A model generated the notes under the pieces. That model saw only the letters and a program-made list of their open reading frames with translations. It was not told the origin of the DNA and did no database searches. The position numbers and the translations under genes were made by a program. Below are positions 7,137 through 13,418 of a stretch of DNA of 18,007 nucleotides, piece after piece; position 1 is the first letter of the stretch; every line of letters starts with the position of its first letter. Origin of the DNA: an uncultured Brachyspira sp. (GTDB lineage Bacteria > Spirochaetota > Brachyspiria > Brachyspirales > Brachyspiraceae); assembly GCF_949287625.1 (NCBI RefSeq), contig NZ_CASEGO010000102.1:1-18007 (forward strand), in the 5' to 3' direction.

Positions 7137-8017
7137 TTTTTATTAGTATTTATACTTAATAATGTTAAAGCTGTAATTGTTAATATAATACCTATAACTG
7201 AAAAAATATTTGGTATTTCATTAAAGAATATAATTCCAAATACTGATGCAGCAATAGGTTCGCATGAGGCAAGTATAGAGGCTTTTCCAGTATCCATATA
7301 ATTTAATGATACAGTATAAAATACATAAGGAAGTATTAAAACTAATAGAGAATGAAGTATTATAAAAATAAATATATTATTATCTTTTTTTACTAAATCT
7401 ATAATTAAATTCCAATCAGCGAAAGGTGCTGTTATTATAGAAATAAATATAAAAGCATATAGAGTGATAGTAAGAGAATGATATCCTTTAAGCATAGCTT
7501 TTTTTGATATTATACTATAAAGGGCATATGAAAAAGCAGCAAGCAGTCCGCTTATTATACCCCATAATGATATTTTCACTTCTGATTTAAGTATATTGCT
7601 TACAAGTATGCAGCCGAAAAATGCTGATATAATAGATATTAATTTTTTTAATGTAATTTTTTCTTTATATAAAAAATATGACAGCAAAAGTACAAATATA
7701 GGCGAGAGACTTAATAAAACTGCTGCTAAAGATAAAGATAAAAAACTAACGCTTTCATTAAAAAATATATTTACTCCAAGCATTCCTATTAAAGCAGCCG
7801 ATATAAATATGAATATGTCTTTTAAATGTATTTTTATTAATGATTTATTATATAAAAATATTGATGCAAACATTATAACGGATGCAGTTACAGCCTTTGA
7901 AGATACTATTGTTATATTGTTCATTGATAATTCTGCAGATTTTCTTATAAATATACCAGTAGCACCCCATAATATGCCTGCTAGTATAGGAAAAATTGGA
8001 ACTATTTTTTTAAGCAT
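7133..8017 (-). CDS. EamA/DMT-superfamily transporter
   Basis: 294 residues that are almost entirely hydrophobic, with about ten predicted transmembrane helices in two EamA-type repeats (about 8-138 and 150-288). The N-terminal FPILAGILWGATGIFIRKSA segment and the second-repeat IASCEPIAASVFGIIFF segment (about 249-265) are characteristic of drug/metabolite transporters. These are inner-membrane permeases, often exporters of amino acids or metabolites; the substrate cannot be predicted. The minus-strand ATG is at 8015-8017, with AGAG about 10 bases upstream as a weak ribosome-binding site. A 16-bp-spaced TTGACA/TAAAAT promoter lies at 8054-8081. The 3' end overlaps the zinc-ribbon gene by four bases. 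A long plus-strand frame inside it (7596-8024) is a shadow. Confidence 0.88.
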   Translation of the reverse strand: MLKKIVPIFPILAGILWGATGIFIRKSAELSMNNITIVSSKAVTASVIMFASIFLYNKSLIKIHLKDIFIFISAALIGMLGVNIFFNESVSFLSLSLAAVLLSLSPIFVLLLSYFLYKEKITLKKLISIISAFFGCILVSNILKSEVKISLWGIISGLLAAFSYALYSIISKKAMLKGYHSLTITLYAFIFISIITAPFADWNLIIDLVKKDNNIFIFIILHSLLVLILPYVFYTVSLNYMDTGKASILASCEPIAASVFGIIFFNEIPNIFSVIGIILTITALTLLSINTNKN

Positions 8018-8053
8018 TATATAATACTCTTTATAGATTTGTTATTTTGAAGG

Positions 8054-8081
8054 ATTTTAAATTAAAATTATTATTTGTCAA
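8054..8081 (-). promoter_or_regulatory. Promoter of the EamA-type transporter gene
   Basis: Read on the minus strand: TTGACA (8076-8081), 16 bp, TAAAAT (8054-8059). The -35 is perfect and the -10 differs by one base. It gives a leader of about 30 bases. Confidence 0.6.
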
Positions 8082-8100
8082 ATGCATTTATTTTATTGAA

Positions 8101-8131
8101 TTGTTTTTTTATTTAATATATATGTTATAAT
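8101..8131 (+). promoter_or_regulatory. Extended -10 promoter of the membrane-protein pair
   Basis: TGTTATAAT gives an extended -10 (TG at 8123-8124, TATAAT 8126-8131). A weak TTGTTT lies 19 bp upstream (8101-8106). The ribosome-binding site GAGGA (8143-8147) is 7 bases before the ATG at 8155. The minus-strand promoter for the transporter begins only 20 bp to the left, so this is a compact divergent control region. Confidence 0.55.
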
Positions 8132-8154
8132 AGTAATTAAAAGAGGAACTGAAA

Positions 8155-8625
8155 ATGGATAAAGATTTACCTAAAATTGAAATATATAACAGTAAAAGAA
8201 AATTAGCTTTATTATTATTATTTTCTTCTGTCTTTATTGTAATTTCAATATTAGCTTTTCTGCATTCAAGTTCTTATAAAAAAATATTATTTACCATTAG
8301 TTTATCATTTTTTTTAATATGTTTTTTTGTGTTCATGATTCAGTTGCTAAAATCAGGAAAGCCTATAATTATTTTAGATGAAAATGGAATAATGTATAAT
8401 ATCCTATTAAAAAATAAAAATATATTTGTAAAATGGACTGATATTAGAGAAATATCTTTTTCAAAAACATTTATATATTTATACTTAAAAGAAGAAAGCA
8501 GTTTATCTATAAATAGAAAAAATCCTAATGAACCTATTGTTTTTTATATGTCGGGATTAAAAGATCCTGTTACTGTTCTAGCTATGATAACATATTATTT
8601 TGAAAAAAGTACTGGGGTTGTTTGA
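8155..8625 (+). CDS. Two-helix membrane protein with PH-like domain (STM3941-like), copy 1
   Basis: 156 residues. Two transmembrane helices (about 17-36 and 43-65) form a hairpin, followed by a cytosolic beta-rich segment (about 72-150). Its pattern is IIILDENGIMYN, then VKWTDIREI, then IYLYLKE. This layout resembles small bacterial PH-like membrane proteins such as the STM3941 family; their role is unknown. I assign the resemblance by pattern only. GAGGA lies 7 bases before ATG 8155. The next gene is a diverged paralogue beginning 2 bp after this stop, so the two are translationally linked. Confidence 0.72.
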   Translation: MDKDLPKIEIYNSKRKLALLLLFSSVFIVISILAFLHSSSYKKILFTISLSFFLICFFVFMIQLLKSGKPIIILDENGIMYNILLKNKNIFVKWTDIREISFSKTFIYLYLKEESSLSINRKNPNEPIVFYMSGLKDPVTVLAMITYYFEKSTGVV

Positions 8626-8627
8626 TT

Positions 8628-9197
8628 ATGAAAGATATTGATAAATTATTTTCAAACAGTAAATTTTCTGTTAAAGTTTATATTAATAATATTAGATATT
8701 TTGCTGTAATGATGATAGGATTAATAATTGCTATTCTTCTTATAAGTGTATTATTTACAGAAGCTGATAGTGAAATGAGAGCGGCTATTATATTTGTAGT
8801 ATGCTTTTTTATTTTTGGAGTTGTTATACTCTCTATAATTTTGATAAAAAGTATTTTCTTTAAGATTCCTAGTTTTATATTAGATGATAAGGGAATATAT
8901 TATAATAATCTGCTTGTAAAAAGTTATATATATGTACTTTGGAAAGAGATAAAAGATTTGGATATTATAGGAGGATATTTATTTATATATTTAAAAGATC
9001 CTCAAAGCTATTATTTAAGAAAGTTTAAGGGCAGGGTAATATCAGAAAATCCTTTATATATACATTTGGGCGATTTGGATATAAGCAATAAATTTATTAA
9101 TAGTATGTTTGACTTCTTTTATGATAATTATTCTGATGATGAAGAAAATAGCAGCAAAGAAGAAGATTATAAAAAATACTACAGAGATTACTATTAA
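8628..9197 (+). CDS. Two-helix membrane protein with PH-like domain, copy 2
   Basis: 189 residues from ATG 8628. A frame from TTG 8622 is possible, but it overlaps the upstream stop and is less likely. Two helices (about 24-43 and 52-74) precede a soluble domain with FILDDKGIYYNN, LWKEIKDL and FIYLKD, which align with IILDENGIMYN, KWTDIREI and YLYLKE of copy 1. The pair is therefore a tandem duplication. Copy 2 has a longer acidic, Asp/Glu/Tyr-rich tail (about 165-189). Only two bases separate it from copy 1, and its own ribosome-binding site is poor, so coupled translation is likely. It ends 20 bp before a convergent gene, with no strong terminator visible. Confidence 0.72.
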   Translation: MKDIDKLFSNSKFSVKVYINNIRYFAVMMIGLIIAILLISVLFTEADSEMRAAIIFVVCFFIFGVVILSIILIKSIFFKIPSFILDDKGIYYNNLLVKSYIYVLWKEIKDLDIIGGYLFIYLKDPQSYYLRKFKGRVISENPLYIHLGDLDISNKFINSMFDFFYDNYSDDEENSSKEEDYKKYYRDYY

Positions 9198-9217
9198 TAA
9201 TTTTTATTAAATTAATT

Positions 9218-9685
9218 TTATTTAAAATGTCTATTTAGATCAAGTTCTCTCAAAGTTCTAATCATCTGCATTTCCATCTGTATTCTAAAATTATCATTAA
9301 CAGCACTATTTACAGCATTATTATTAGGATTTTTTTGATTTATTTGTGCCTTAATTGTAGAATTATTTATTTTCATTTGATTTTCAAGCATTCTGTATCT
9401 TGGAGAATATCTTCCATTTATAGCTTCTAGTTTTTGTCTGTCTCTGTAGCTCATATATCCGCTTCCGAAATAATGAAATCTTCCGTTTCTATAGTAACTT
9501 TTAGTATATCCTGGATTAGCAAATCTTGGAGTTGTGAGATCATTTTTATACGGATAAAGAGGTATAGCAGATTTTGCTCTTGGAGGTACATAAGGCTTTA
9601 CATTTCCAACTCTAGGTGCTGGGCTGTAATAATATTGTGAAAAAGCTAAACTAGCAATACTTAAAAATAAAAATAATATTTTCAT
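9218..9685 (-). CDS. Exported protein with Spy/ZraP-like helical C-terminus
   Basis: 155 residues. The N-terminal signal peptide ends LAFS|QYYY (cleavage predicted after Ser16). The mature N-terminal half is rich in Tyr, Pro, Arg and Gly without regular structure. The C-terminal half (about 88-150) is helical. Its NNAVNSAVND...RTLREL stretch matches QNAINTAIDS...KLRTQ in the neighbouring protein at 9796-10239, so the two share a domain of the Spy/CpxP/ZraP kind. Those are periplasmic chaperone or metal-response proteins; the function here is inferred only. It contains no cysteine and no LTxxQ motif. The strong ribosome-binding site AAGGAG (9695-9700) is well placed before the ATG at 9683-9685. 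A terminator upstream at 9727-9770 separates it from the other two genes of the cluster. Confidence 0.7.
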   Translation of the reverse strand: MKILFLFLSIASLAFSQYYYSPAPRVGNVKPYVPPRAKSAIPLYPYKNDLTTPRFANPGYTKSYYRNGRFHYFGSGYMSYRDRQKLEAINGRYSPRYRMLENQMKINNSTIKAQINQKNPNNNAVNSAVNDNFRIQMEMQMIRTLRELDLNRHFK

Positions 9686-9726
9686 AGTTGTACTCTCCTT
9701 ATATACTATTTAAAACAAATAAACCT

Positions 9727-9770
9727 AAAAAAATAAAAGCTCCCGCATAATAATTTTATTATTACACGGG
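9727..9770 (-). terminator. Rho-independent terminator after the ZraP-like gene
   Basis: On the minus strand, CCCG pairs with CGGG (9767-9770 with 9742-9745). Two mismatches and six further A-T pairs toward the loop follow. After a short AGC comes TTTTATTTTTTT. It lies 25 bases after the end of the 9796 gene, so transcription of that gene probably ends here and the gene at 9685 is transcribed separately. Confidence 0.65.
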
Positions 9771-9795
9771 ATATTAAAGTTGAGCGATTAAAAAA

Positions 9796-10239
9796 TTATT
9801 TATTTTGGTATACTTTGTCTATTTCTAAAAAGCATTGAGTTCTCAATTTTTGTAAATCAGCAGATGCTTTGCTTCTTGAATCTATTGCAGTATTGATAGC
9901 ATTTTGATCTGGAGTATCTTTTCTCATTTCAGCATTAATATTTTGTGTTTGATTGTATATTTCTCTTCTCAAAGTATCCATTTGAGGGAAATATTTATCC
10001 TGTATAGTTCTTATTTGATCAATTTGTTCTTGAGTAAGCTGATTGTTATAATATCCGTAATAACCTCTTCCGTATCCAGCACCGTAACCAATACCGCATC
10101 CGCCATAGCCTGCACCATAACCAGCACCGTATCCTCTGCCATAACCTCTGCCGTATTGTGCAAATAAAGATACTGAACCAAAAATCATAATTGCTATTGA
10201 TATTAATATAATTGCTTTTTTGTTAATTTTGTTTGTCAT
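9796..10239 (-). CDS. ZraP/Spy-like exported protein with Gly/Tyr-rich N-terminal tract
   Basis: 147 residues. The signal peptide ends SLFA|QYG (cleavage after about residue 27). A (GYGRG/GYGAG) repeat tract (28-62) includes GYGGCG with Cys48. A helical domain starts with the LTQEQ motif (68-72) and runs to the end, with Cys126. LTxxQ plus two long helices is the signature of the Spy/CpxP/ZraP family, which holds periplasmic chaperones and zinc-responsive proteins. From memory, E. coli ZraP also carries a Gly-rich GYGGCGGYGG-type tract, but at its C-terminus, so the module order here looks reversed. The function is likely periplasmic metal or envelope-stress response, which is an inference. 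The ribosome-binding site AAAGGAGA is about 7 bases before the ATG at 10237-10239. It lies 45 bp after the 10285 gene with no terminator between, so they may be co-transcribed. Confidence 0.75.
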   Translation of the reverse strand: MTNKINKKAIILISIAIMIFGSVSLFAQYGRGYGRGYGAGYGAGYGGCGIGYGAGYGRGYYGYYNNQLTQEQIDQIRTIQDKYFPQMDTLRREIYNQTQNINAEMRKDTPDQNAINTAIDSRSKASADLQKLRTQCFLEIDKVYQNK

Positions 10240-10284
10240 GTTTTTTCTCCTTTTTTTATTTATAAATAATTTTTATTTTATTTT

Positions 10285-10506
10285 TTATTGTGCATTGTAA
10301 TAATAACAGCCGTTGTAATTTCCTCTGTATCCGTTATTATATCTGTAATCAGGATTATTATATCTGCCATAGCCTGAATTATAACCGCAGTAATTTCCTC
10401 TTCCGTATCCGCCTCTGCCGTAACCTCTTCCATATTGAGCAAATAAAGACAAAGAAGCAAGAAGCATAATTGCTAATGCTGTAAAAATGATGACGCCTTT
10501 TTTCAT
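10285..10506 (-). CDS. Short exported Gly/Tyr/Asn-rich protein (73 aa)
   Basis: 73 residues. The signal peptide ends SLFA|QYG (after residue 23). The mature 50 residues are nearly all Gly, Tyr, Arg and Asn, with two cysteines (Cys40, Cys67). The start of the mature protein, QYGRGYGRG, equals that of the 9796 protein, and the DNA around both signal ends is alike. It is therefore a duplicate that lacks the LTxxQ helical domain. The stop is a clean TAA in a region without sign of the missing domain. It could be a metal-binding, surface or matrix peptide, or a remnant. A good ribosome-binding site AAGGAG lies 7 bases before the ATG at 10504-10506. A second frame overlapping it (10278-10460) is a shadow. 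Confidence 0.7.
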   Translation of the reverse strand: MKKGVIIFTALAIMLLASLSLFAQYGRGYGRGGYGRGNYCGYNSGYGRYNNPDYRYNNGYRGNYNGCYYYNAQ

Positions 10507-10582
10507 ACGTTTTCTCCTTAATTTTATTTTTGTTATTTTTTGTTTTTCTTATGCTTTATTAGACGCAGACTATATTTAAAAG

Positions 10583-10600
10583 TTCCCAAAAAATTTGGAA
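10583..10600. other. Imperfect palindrome TTCCCAAA-AAA-TTTGGAA
   Basis: The arms TTCCcAAA and TTTGGAA are complementary except for one extra C. It lies about 75 bp upstream of the Gly/Tyr-rich gene and 50 bp downstream of the DUF4349 gene, both on the minus strand. It could be a weak terminator for the latter (an A/T-rich tail follows) or an operator of the former. A short AAAAAA-CGA-TTTTTT element follows at about 10611-10625. Confidence 0.35.
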
Positions 10601-10651
10601 ATTTGATAAAAAAAACGATTTTTTTACTATACTAGGTGTGAGTATTATAAT

Positions 10652-11488
10652 TTATTTAATTTTTTTGTATAATTTTTTTATTAAACCTATTTTTCCAAAG
10701 CATATATAGTAGAATAATGCTGCTATTAGTACTATAGGTATTGAAACAGCTACAAAACCAATTAAAAAAAATCCTATTGAAGAGAAGAATGCTTTTAGAA
10801 ATGATATTAAATTTATGTATTTATTATAAAGATTATTGTTTCCAGACTTTATAGCTTCTCTGTCTGAAATATTTAAAGTTACTTTAGAATAGTTTACAGA
10901 TGAATTAAGATTTTCTAATGTTCCTTTCATCGATTCTATTTCATATGTTAAAGTATTAATTCTGTCTTCTACTTTTAATATTTCATCAATATTTTTAGCC
11001 TCTCTTAAATAATTTCTTAATTTTTCTAATAATACTTCTCTGTTTTTTATTCTGTTTTCTGTATCATAATATGTATCTGTAACATCTTTAGTATTAATAT
11101 TTTTATTTTCTACATTTTCATTTTCCTCTAAAAATAAAATGAAATTATTTAAATTTTCTTTAGGTATTCTTATTGTAAGGTAATATCTGTTTTTTGAAGA
11201 TTCTACATTATCAAAATATCCTTTATATTCTTTTATTTTTTCTTCTACGCTTTTATATGTTTTTTCAACATCTTTTGAATTAATTGTTATATTAGCAGTT
11301 ATAATTAATTTTCTCTCAATATTTCCGCTTGTATTAATATTTTCTCTTTCATCAGATATTTCTTCTTCAGTAATACTTGCTGCAGTATCATAAGATGATT
11401 TAGAATAAAGATTAGTTGATGTCCCGCTGTTGCCGCCGCATGATAATAATAAAAATATGCTTATTAATATGATGATTATTTTTTTCAT
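10652..11488 (-). CDS. DUF4349-family lipoprotein with C-terminal membrane anchor
   Basis: 278 residues from the ATG at 11486-11488. An upstream ATG (11501-11503) would add five residues, but GGGGGT lies 8 bases before the inner ATG, and only that start puts MKK first in a normal signal sequence. The lipobox FLLLSCGG has Cys17. The extracytoplasmic region (about 50-225) contains the DVTDTYYDTENRI segment followed by a long helix with IDEILKVEDRI, the pattern of DUF4349. A hydrophobic segment (about 235-264) and a basic tail (KKLYKKIK) follow. DUF4349 proteins are envelope-associated and of unknown role. The combination of a lipid anchor and a terminal helix suggests a protein tethered at both ends. 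TATAAT on the minus strand (11516-11521) is a plausible -10. Confidence 0.8.
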   Translation of the reverse strand: MKKIIIILISIFLLLSCGGNSGTSTNLYSKSSYDTAASITEEEISDERENINTSGNIERKLIITANITINSKDVEKTYKSVEEKIKEYKGYFDNVESSKNRYYLTIRIPKENLNNFILFLEENENVENKNINTKDVTDTYYDTENRIKNREVLLEKLRNYLREAKNIDEILKVEDRINTLTYEIESMKGTLENLNSSVNYSKVTLNISDREAIKSGNNNLYNKYINLISFLKAFFSSIGFFLIGFVAVSIPIVLIAALFYYICFGKIGLIKKLYKKIK

Positions 11489-11650
11489 AACTATTACCCC
11501 CATTAATAGAAATATATTATAAACATATCATGTATTATTATTTTTTCAATATTCTTTTAATTTTATATAATGCTTATAATATACTTGCGGTAAAACTATT
11601 TTTAAAAATTAGTAATTGCTGAATAATTTTTAAGTATGTATTGTTTAATA

Positions 11651-11687
11651 ACAAAAAATAGGGCTTAATAATAATTATTACAAGCCC
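11651..11687 (-). terminator. Rho-independent terminator overlapping the 3' end of the oligopeptide-binding gene
   Basis: On the minus strand GGGCTT (11682-11687) pairs with AAGCCC (11661-11666) over a 15-base AT loop, followed by TATTTTTTGTT. The upstream arm and loop lie inside the coding frame, and the TAA stop (11665-11667) straddles the loop and the downstream arm. Stem and T-run are canonical. Confidence 0.75.
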
Positions 11688-13239
11688 CATTTTTATTTAT
11701 TTTAACACCTTTTAGTTCTGGTCTTACAAGTATAACTCTGCTGTAGAAATACAAAGGTATGAAAGGCATATCAGCCATTAATACATCTTCTGCCTTATGA
11801 AGTGTCTGCATTCTTGAAACTTTATCTCCGTTAGTAAGTGCAGATTTTATGAGTTCTTCATATTCTTTATTATAATAGCTTCCTGTATTTTGCGGACTAT
11901 AGCTTAAGAAAGTATCGAGAAAAGTCATAGGGTCATTATAATCTCCCATCCAGCCGGAACGTGCTATTTGGAAATTTTTATCTCCTCTAGTAGTCTGCAT
12001 AAATACTCCCCATTCAAGCTGATTAACTACAGTATCTATATTTAAATTTTCTTTCCACATCTGCTGCACAGCTTCAAATATATTTTTTGAGCTTTCTGAT
12101 TCAACAGTAAACTCTATAACAGGAAAATTCTTTCCGTCAGGGTATCCAGCTTCAGCAAGCAGTCTTTTTGCCTCTTCTATATTTTTAGCATAATCCTCTT
12201 CTTTTGTGCTGAAATAATCTCCTCCATTTTCTCTGAAAGAGCCTTCTATATCATATACTGGAGGAGGAACTAAAGCAGCAGCAGGAGTTTCTGCCCCTTT
12301 AGTAACGTTTTTTATTATATAGTTTCTGTCTATTGAAAGAGAAAGTGCATTTCTTACTCTTTTATCTTTTAACACCTCATTTGTAGTATTGACAGATAAA
12401 AAATAAATGGCAAGCAAAGGAACATAATCTATATATCCTTCTTCTGTCAATTTAGGTATATCCTGAAGAGGAGGATTGCTTCCAAACATCAAAGTACCGT
12501 TTTCTATAGAAGATACTATAGTATTAGGATTATCTAAAAGTGCAAATGTAAGTTTCTCAGCAGTGATATTTTCGCTGTTCCAATAATTTGTACTTTTTAT
12601 CATTACTAATTTATCATTATTAATATGTTCGCTTACATAGTAAGGTCCGTTGCCTATATATTTTTTTTGACTCCAAGAATCTCCATATTCGTTTATAATA
12701 TCTTCTCTAAGAGGGCTGTATATTGTAATTGCAAGCAAGTCCAAAAAGTACGCAGTAGGACTTTCTAATGTAACTTCTAAAGTGTAATCATCTAATGCTT
12801 TTACTCCCAATTCTTCTATAGGAAGTTCGCTGTTAATGATTTTTGCTGCATTTTTTATAGGGTTTAGCTGATAACTTACAGAACTTGCTGCTTTAGGATC
12901 AACCGCTCTTCTCCAAGCATATACGAAATCATTTGCTGTTACTGGCACTCCGTCATGCCATTTAGCATTTGTTCTCAAATGAAAAGTATATTTTAAATAA
13001 TCATCGCTTATATCCCAACTTTCAGCAGCTGCGGGAATTAATTTATCATCTTTGTCTCTTGAAGTTAAGCCTTCAAAGGTATGAGCTATATATGCAGAAC
13101 CGTCATATGTTTCTGTATATGTAGGGTCTAAAGTTTTAGGTTCTGGACCTATATTTATTAAAAGACCGTTATCTGTTTTTGTATTTGAACATGATATTAG
13201 AAAAGTGAAATATAATAGTATTAATACTATTTTTTTCAT
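11665..13239 (-). CDS. Oligopeptide ABC-transporter substrate-binding lipoprotein (SBP family 5, OppA-like)
   Basis: 524 residues, close to the usual OppA length. The signal peptide has lipobox FLISC (Cys17), so it is a lipoprotein. The family signature is plain: EPKTLDPTY near residue 33, IAHTFEGL, then AKWHDGVPVTANDFVYAWRR (about 92-111), and later RVRNALSLSIDRNYI and AEAGYPDGKNFP. It should bind peptides outside the membrane and deliver them to an Opp/Dpp permease. No permease or ATPase genes adjoin it, so it is a stand-alone binding protein, and the bound peptide cannot be predicted. GGGAG lies about 7 bases before the ATG at 13237-13239. The C-terminus (KINKNGACNNYY) is short and odd for the family because the final codons run into the terminator stem. 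A 17-bp palindrome lies 55-71 bp upstream. Confidence 0.88.
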   Translation of the reverse strand: MKKIVLILLYFTFLISCSNTKTDNGLLINIGPEPKTLDPTYTETYDGSAYIAHTFEGLTSRDKDDKLIPAAAESWDISDDYLKYTFHLRTNAKWHDGVPVTANDFVYAWRRAVDPKAASSVSYQLNPIKNAAKIINSELPIEELGVKALDDYTLEVTLESPTAYFLDLLAITIYSPLREDIINEYGDSWSQKKYIGNGPYYVSEHINNDKLVMIKSTNYWNSENITAEKLTFALLDNPNTIVSSIENGTLMFGSNPPLQDIPKLTEEGYIDYVPLLAIYFLSVNTTNEVLKDKRVRNALSLSIDRNYIIKNVTKGAETPAAALVPPPVYDIEGSFRENGGDYFSTKEEDYAKNIEEAKRLLAEAGYPDGKNFPVIEFTVESESSKNIFEAVQQMWKENLNIDTVVNQLEWGVFMQTTRGDKNFQIARSGWMGDYNDPMTFLDTFLSYSPQNTGSYYNKEYEELIKSALTNGDKVSRMQTLHKAEDVLMADMPFIPLYFYSRVILVRPELKGVKINKNGACNNYY

Positions 13240-13293
13240 ATAATACTCCCTTATTTCATTTATTGTATTTTGTTTGAAAATTATATTTTTTAA

Positions 13294-13310
13294 TTAGACA
13301 GCCTGTCTAA
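13294..13310. promoter_or_regulatory. Perfect 17-bp palindrome TTAGACAG-C-CTGTCTAA (operator candidate)
   Basis: Two exact 8-base arms around one central base. It lies 55-71 bp upstream of the oligopeptide-binding gene and about 110 bp after the end of the minus-strand chemoreceptor gene. Arms of TAGACA/TGTCTA type are familiar from operators of TetR-like dimers (general knowledge, not a match). It is G/C-richer than its surroundings. No T-run follows on either strand, which argues against a terminator. Confidence 0.5.
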
Positions 13311-13333
13311 AATAAAAATTACTCTCGGGAATC

Positions 13334-13355
13334 TTATATTTTTTATAAAATATAA
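13334..13355. other. A/T-only inverted repeat downstream of the chemoreceptor gene
   Basis: TTATATTTT (13334-13342) and AAAATATAA (13347-13355) are exact complements around TTAT. It lies 64 bp after the minus-strand chemoreceptor stop. It may contribute to ending that transcript, but there is no GC stem or clean T-run. Confidence 0.3.
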
Positions 13356-13418
13356 TTAAAGATAATAATTGATAAAAATTAACTTTCTTCATTTATTAAA
13401 AAAATTATTAATTTACAT

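Noticed and set aside
7596..8024. 142-aa plus-strand frame
   Set aside because: It is a shadow of the transporter gene on the minus strand, which has a clear multi-helix family pattern, promoter and start.
9904..10167. 87-aa Ser/Thr/Ile-rich plus-strand frame
   Set aside because: It is antisense to the Gly/Tyr repeats and LTxxQ domain of the ZraP-like gene, with no ribosome-binding site.
10278..10460. 60-aa Thr/Ile/Glu-rich minus-strand frame
   Set aside because: It is an alternative frame of the Gly/Tyr-rich gene; the 73-aa frame has the signal peptide and ribosome-binding site.
13294..13310. Palindrome as terminator of the chemoreceptor gene
   Set aside because: There is no T-run on either strand and only one base between the arms; operator is the better reading.
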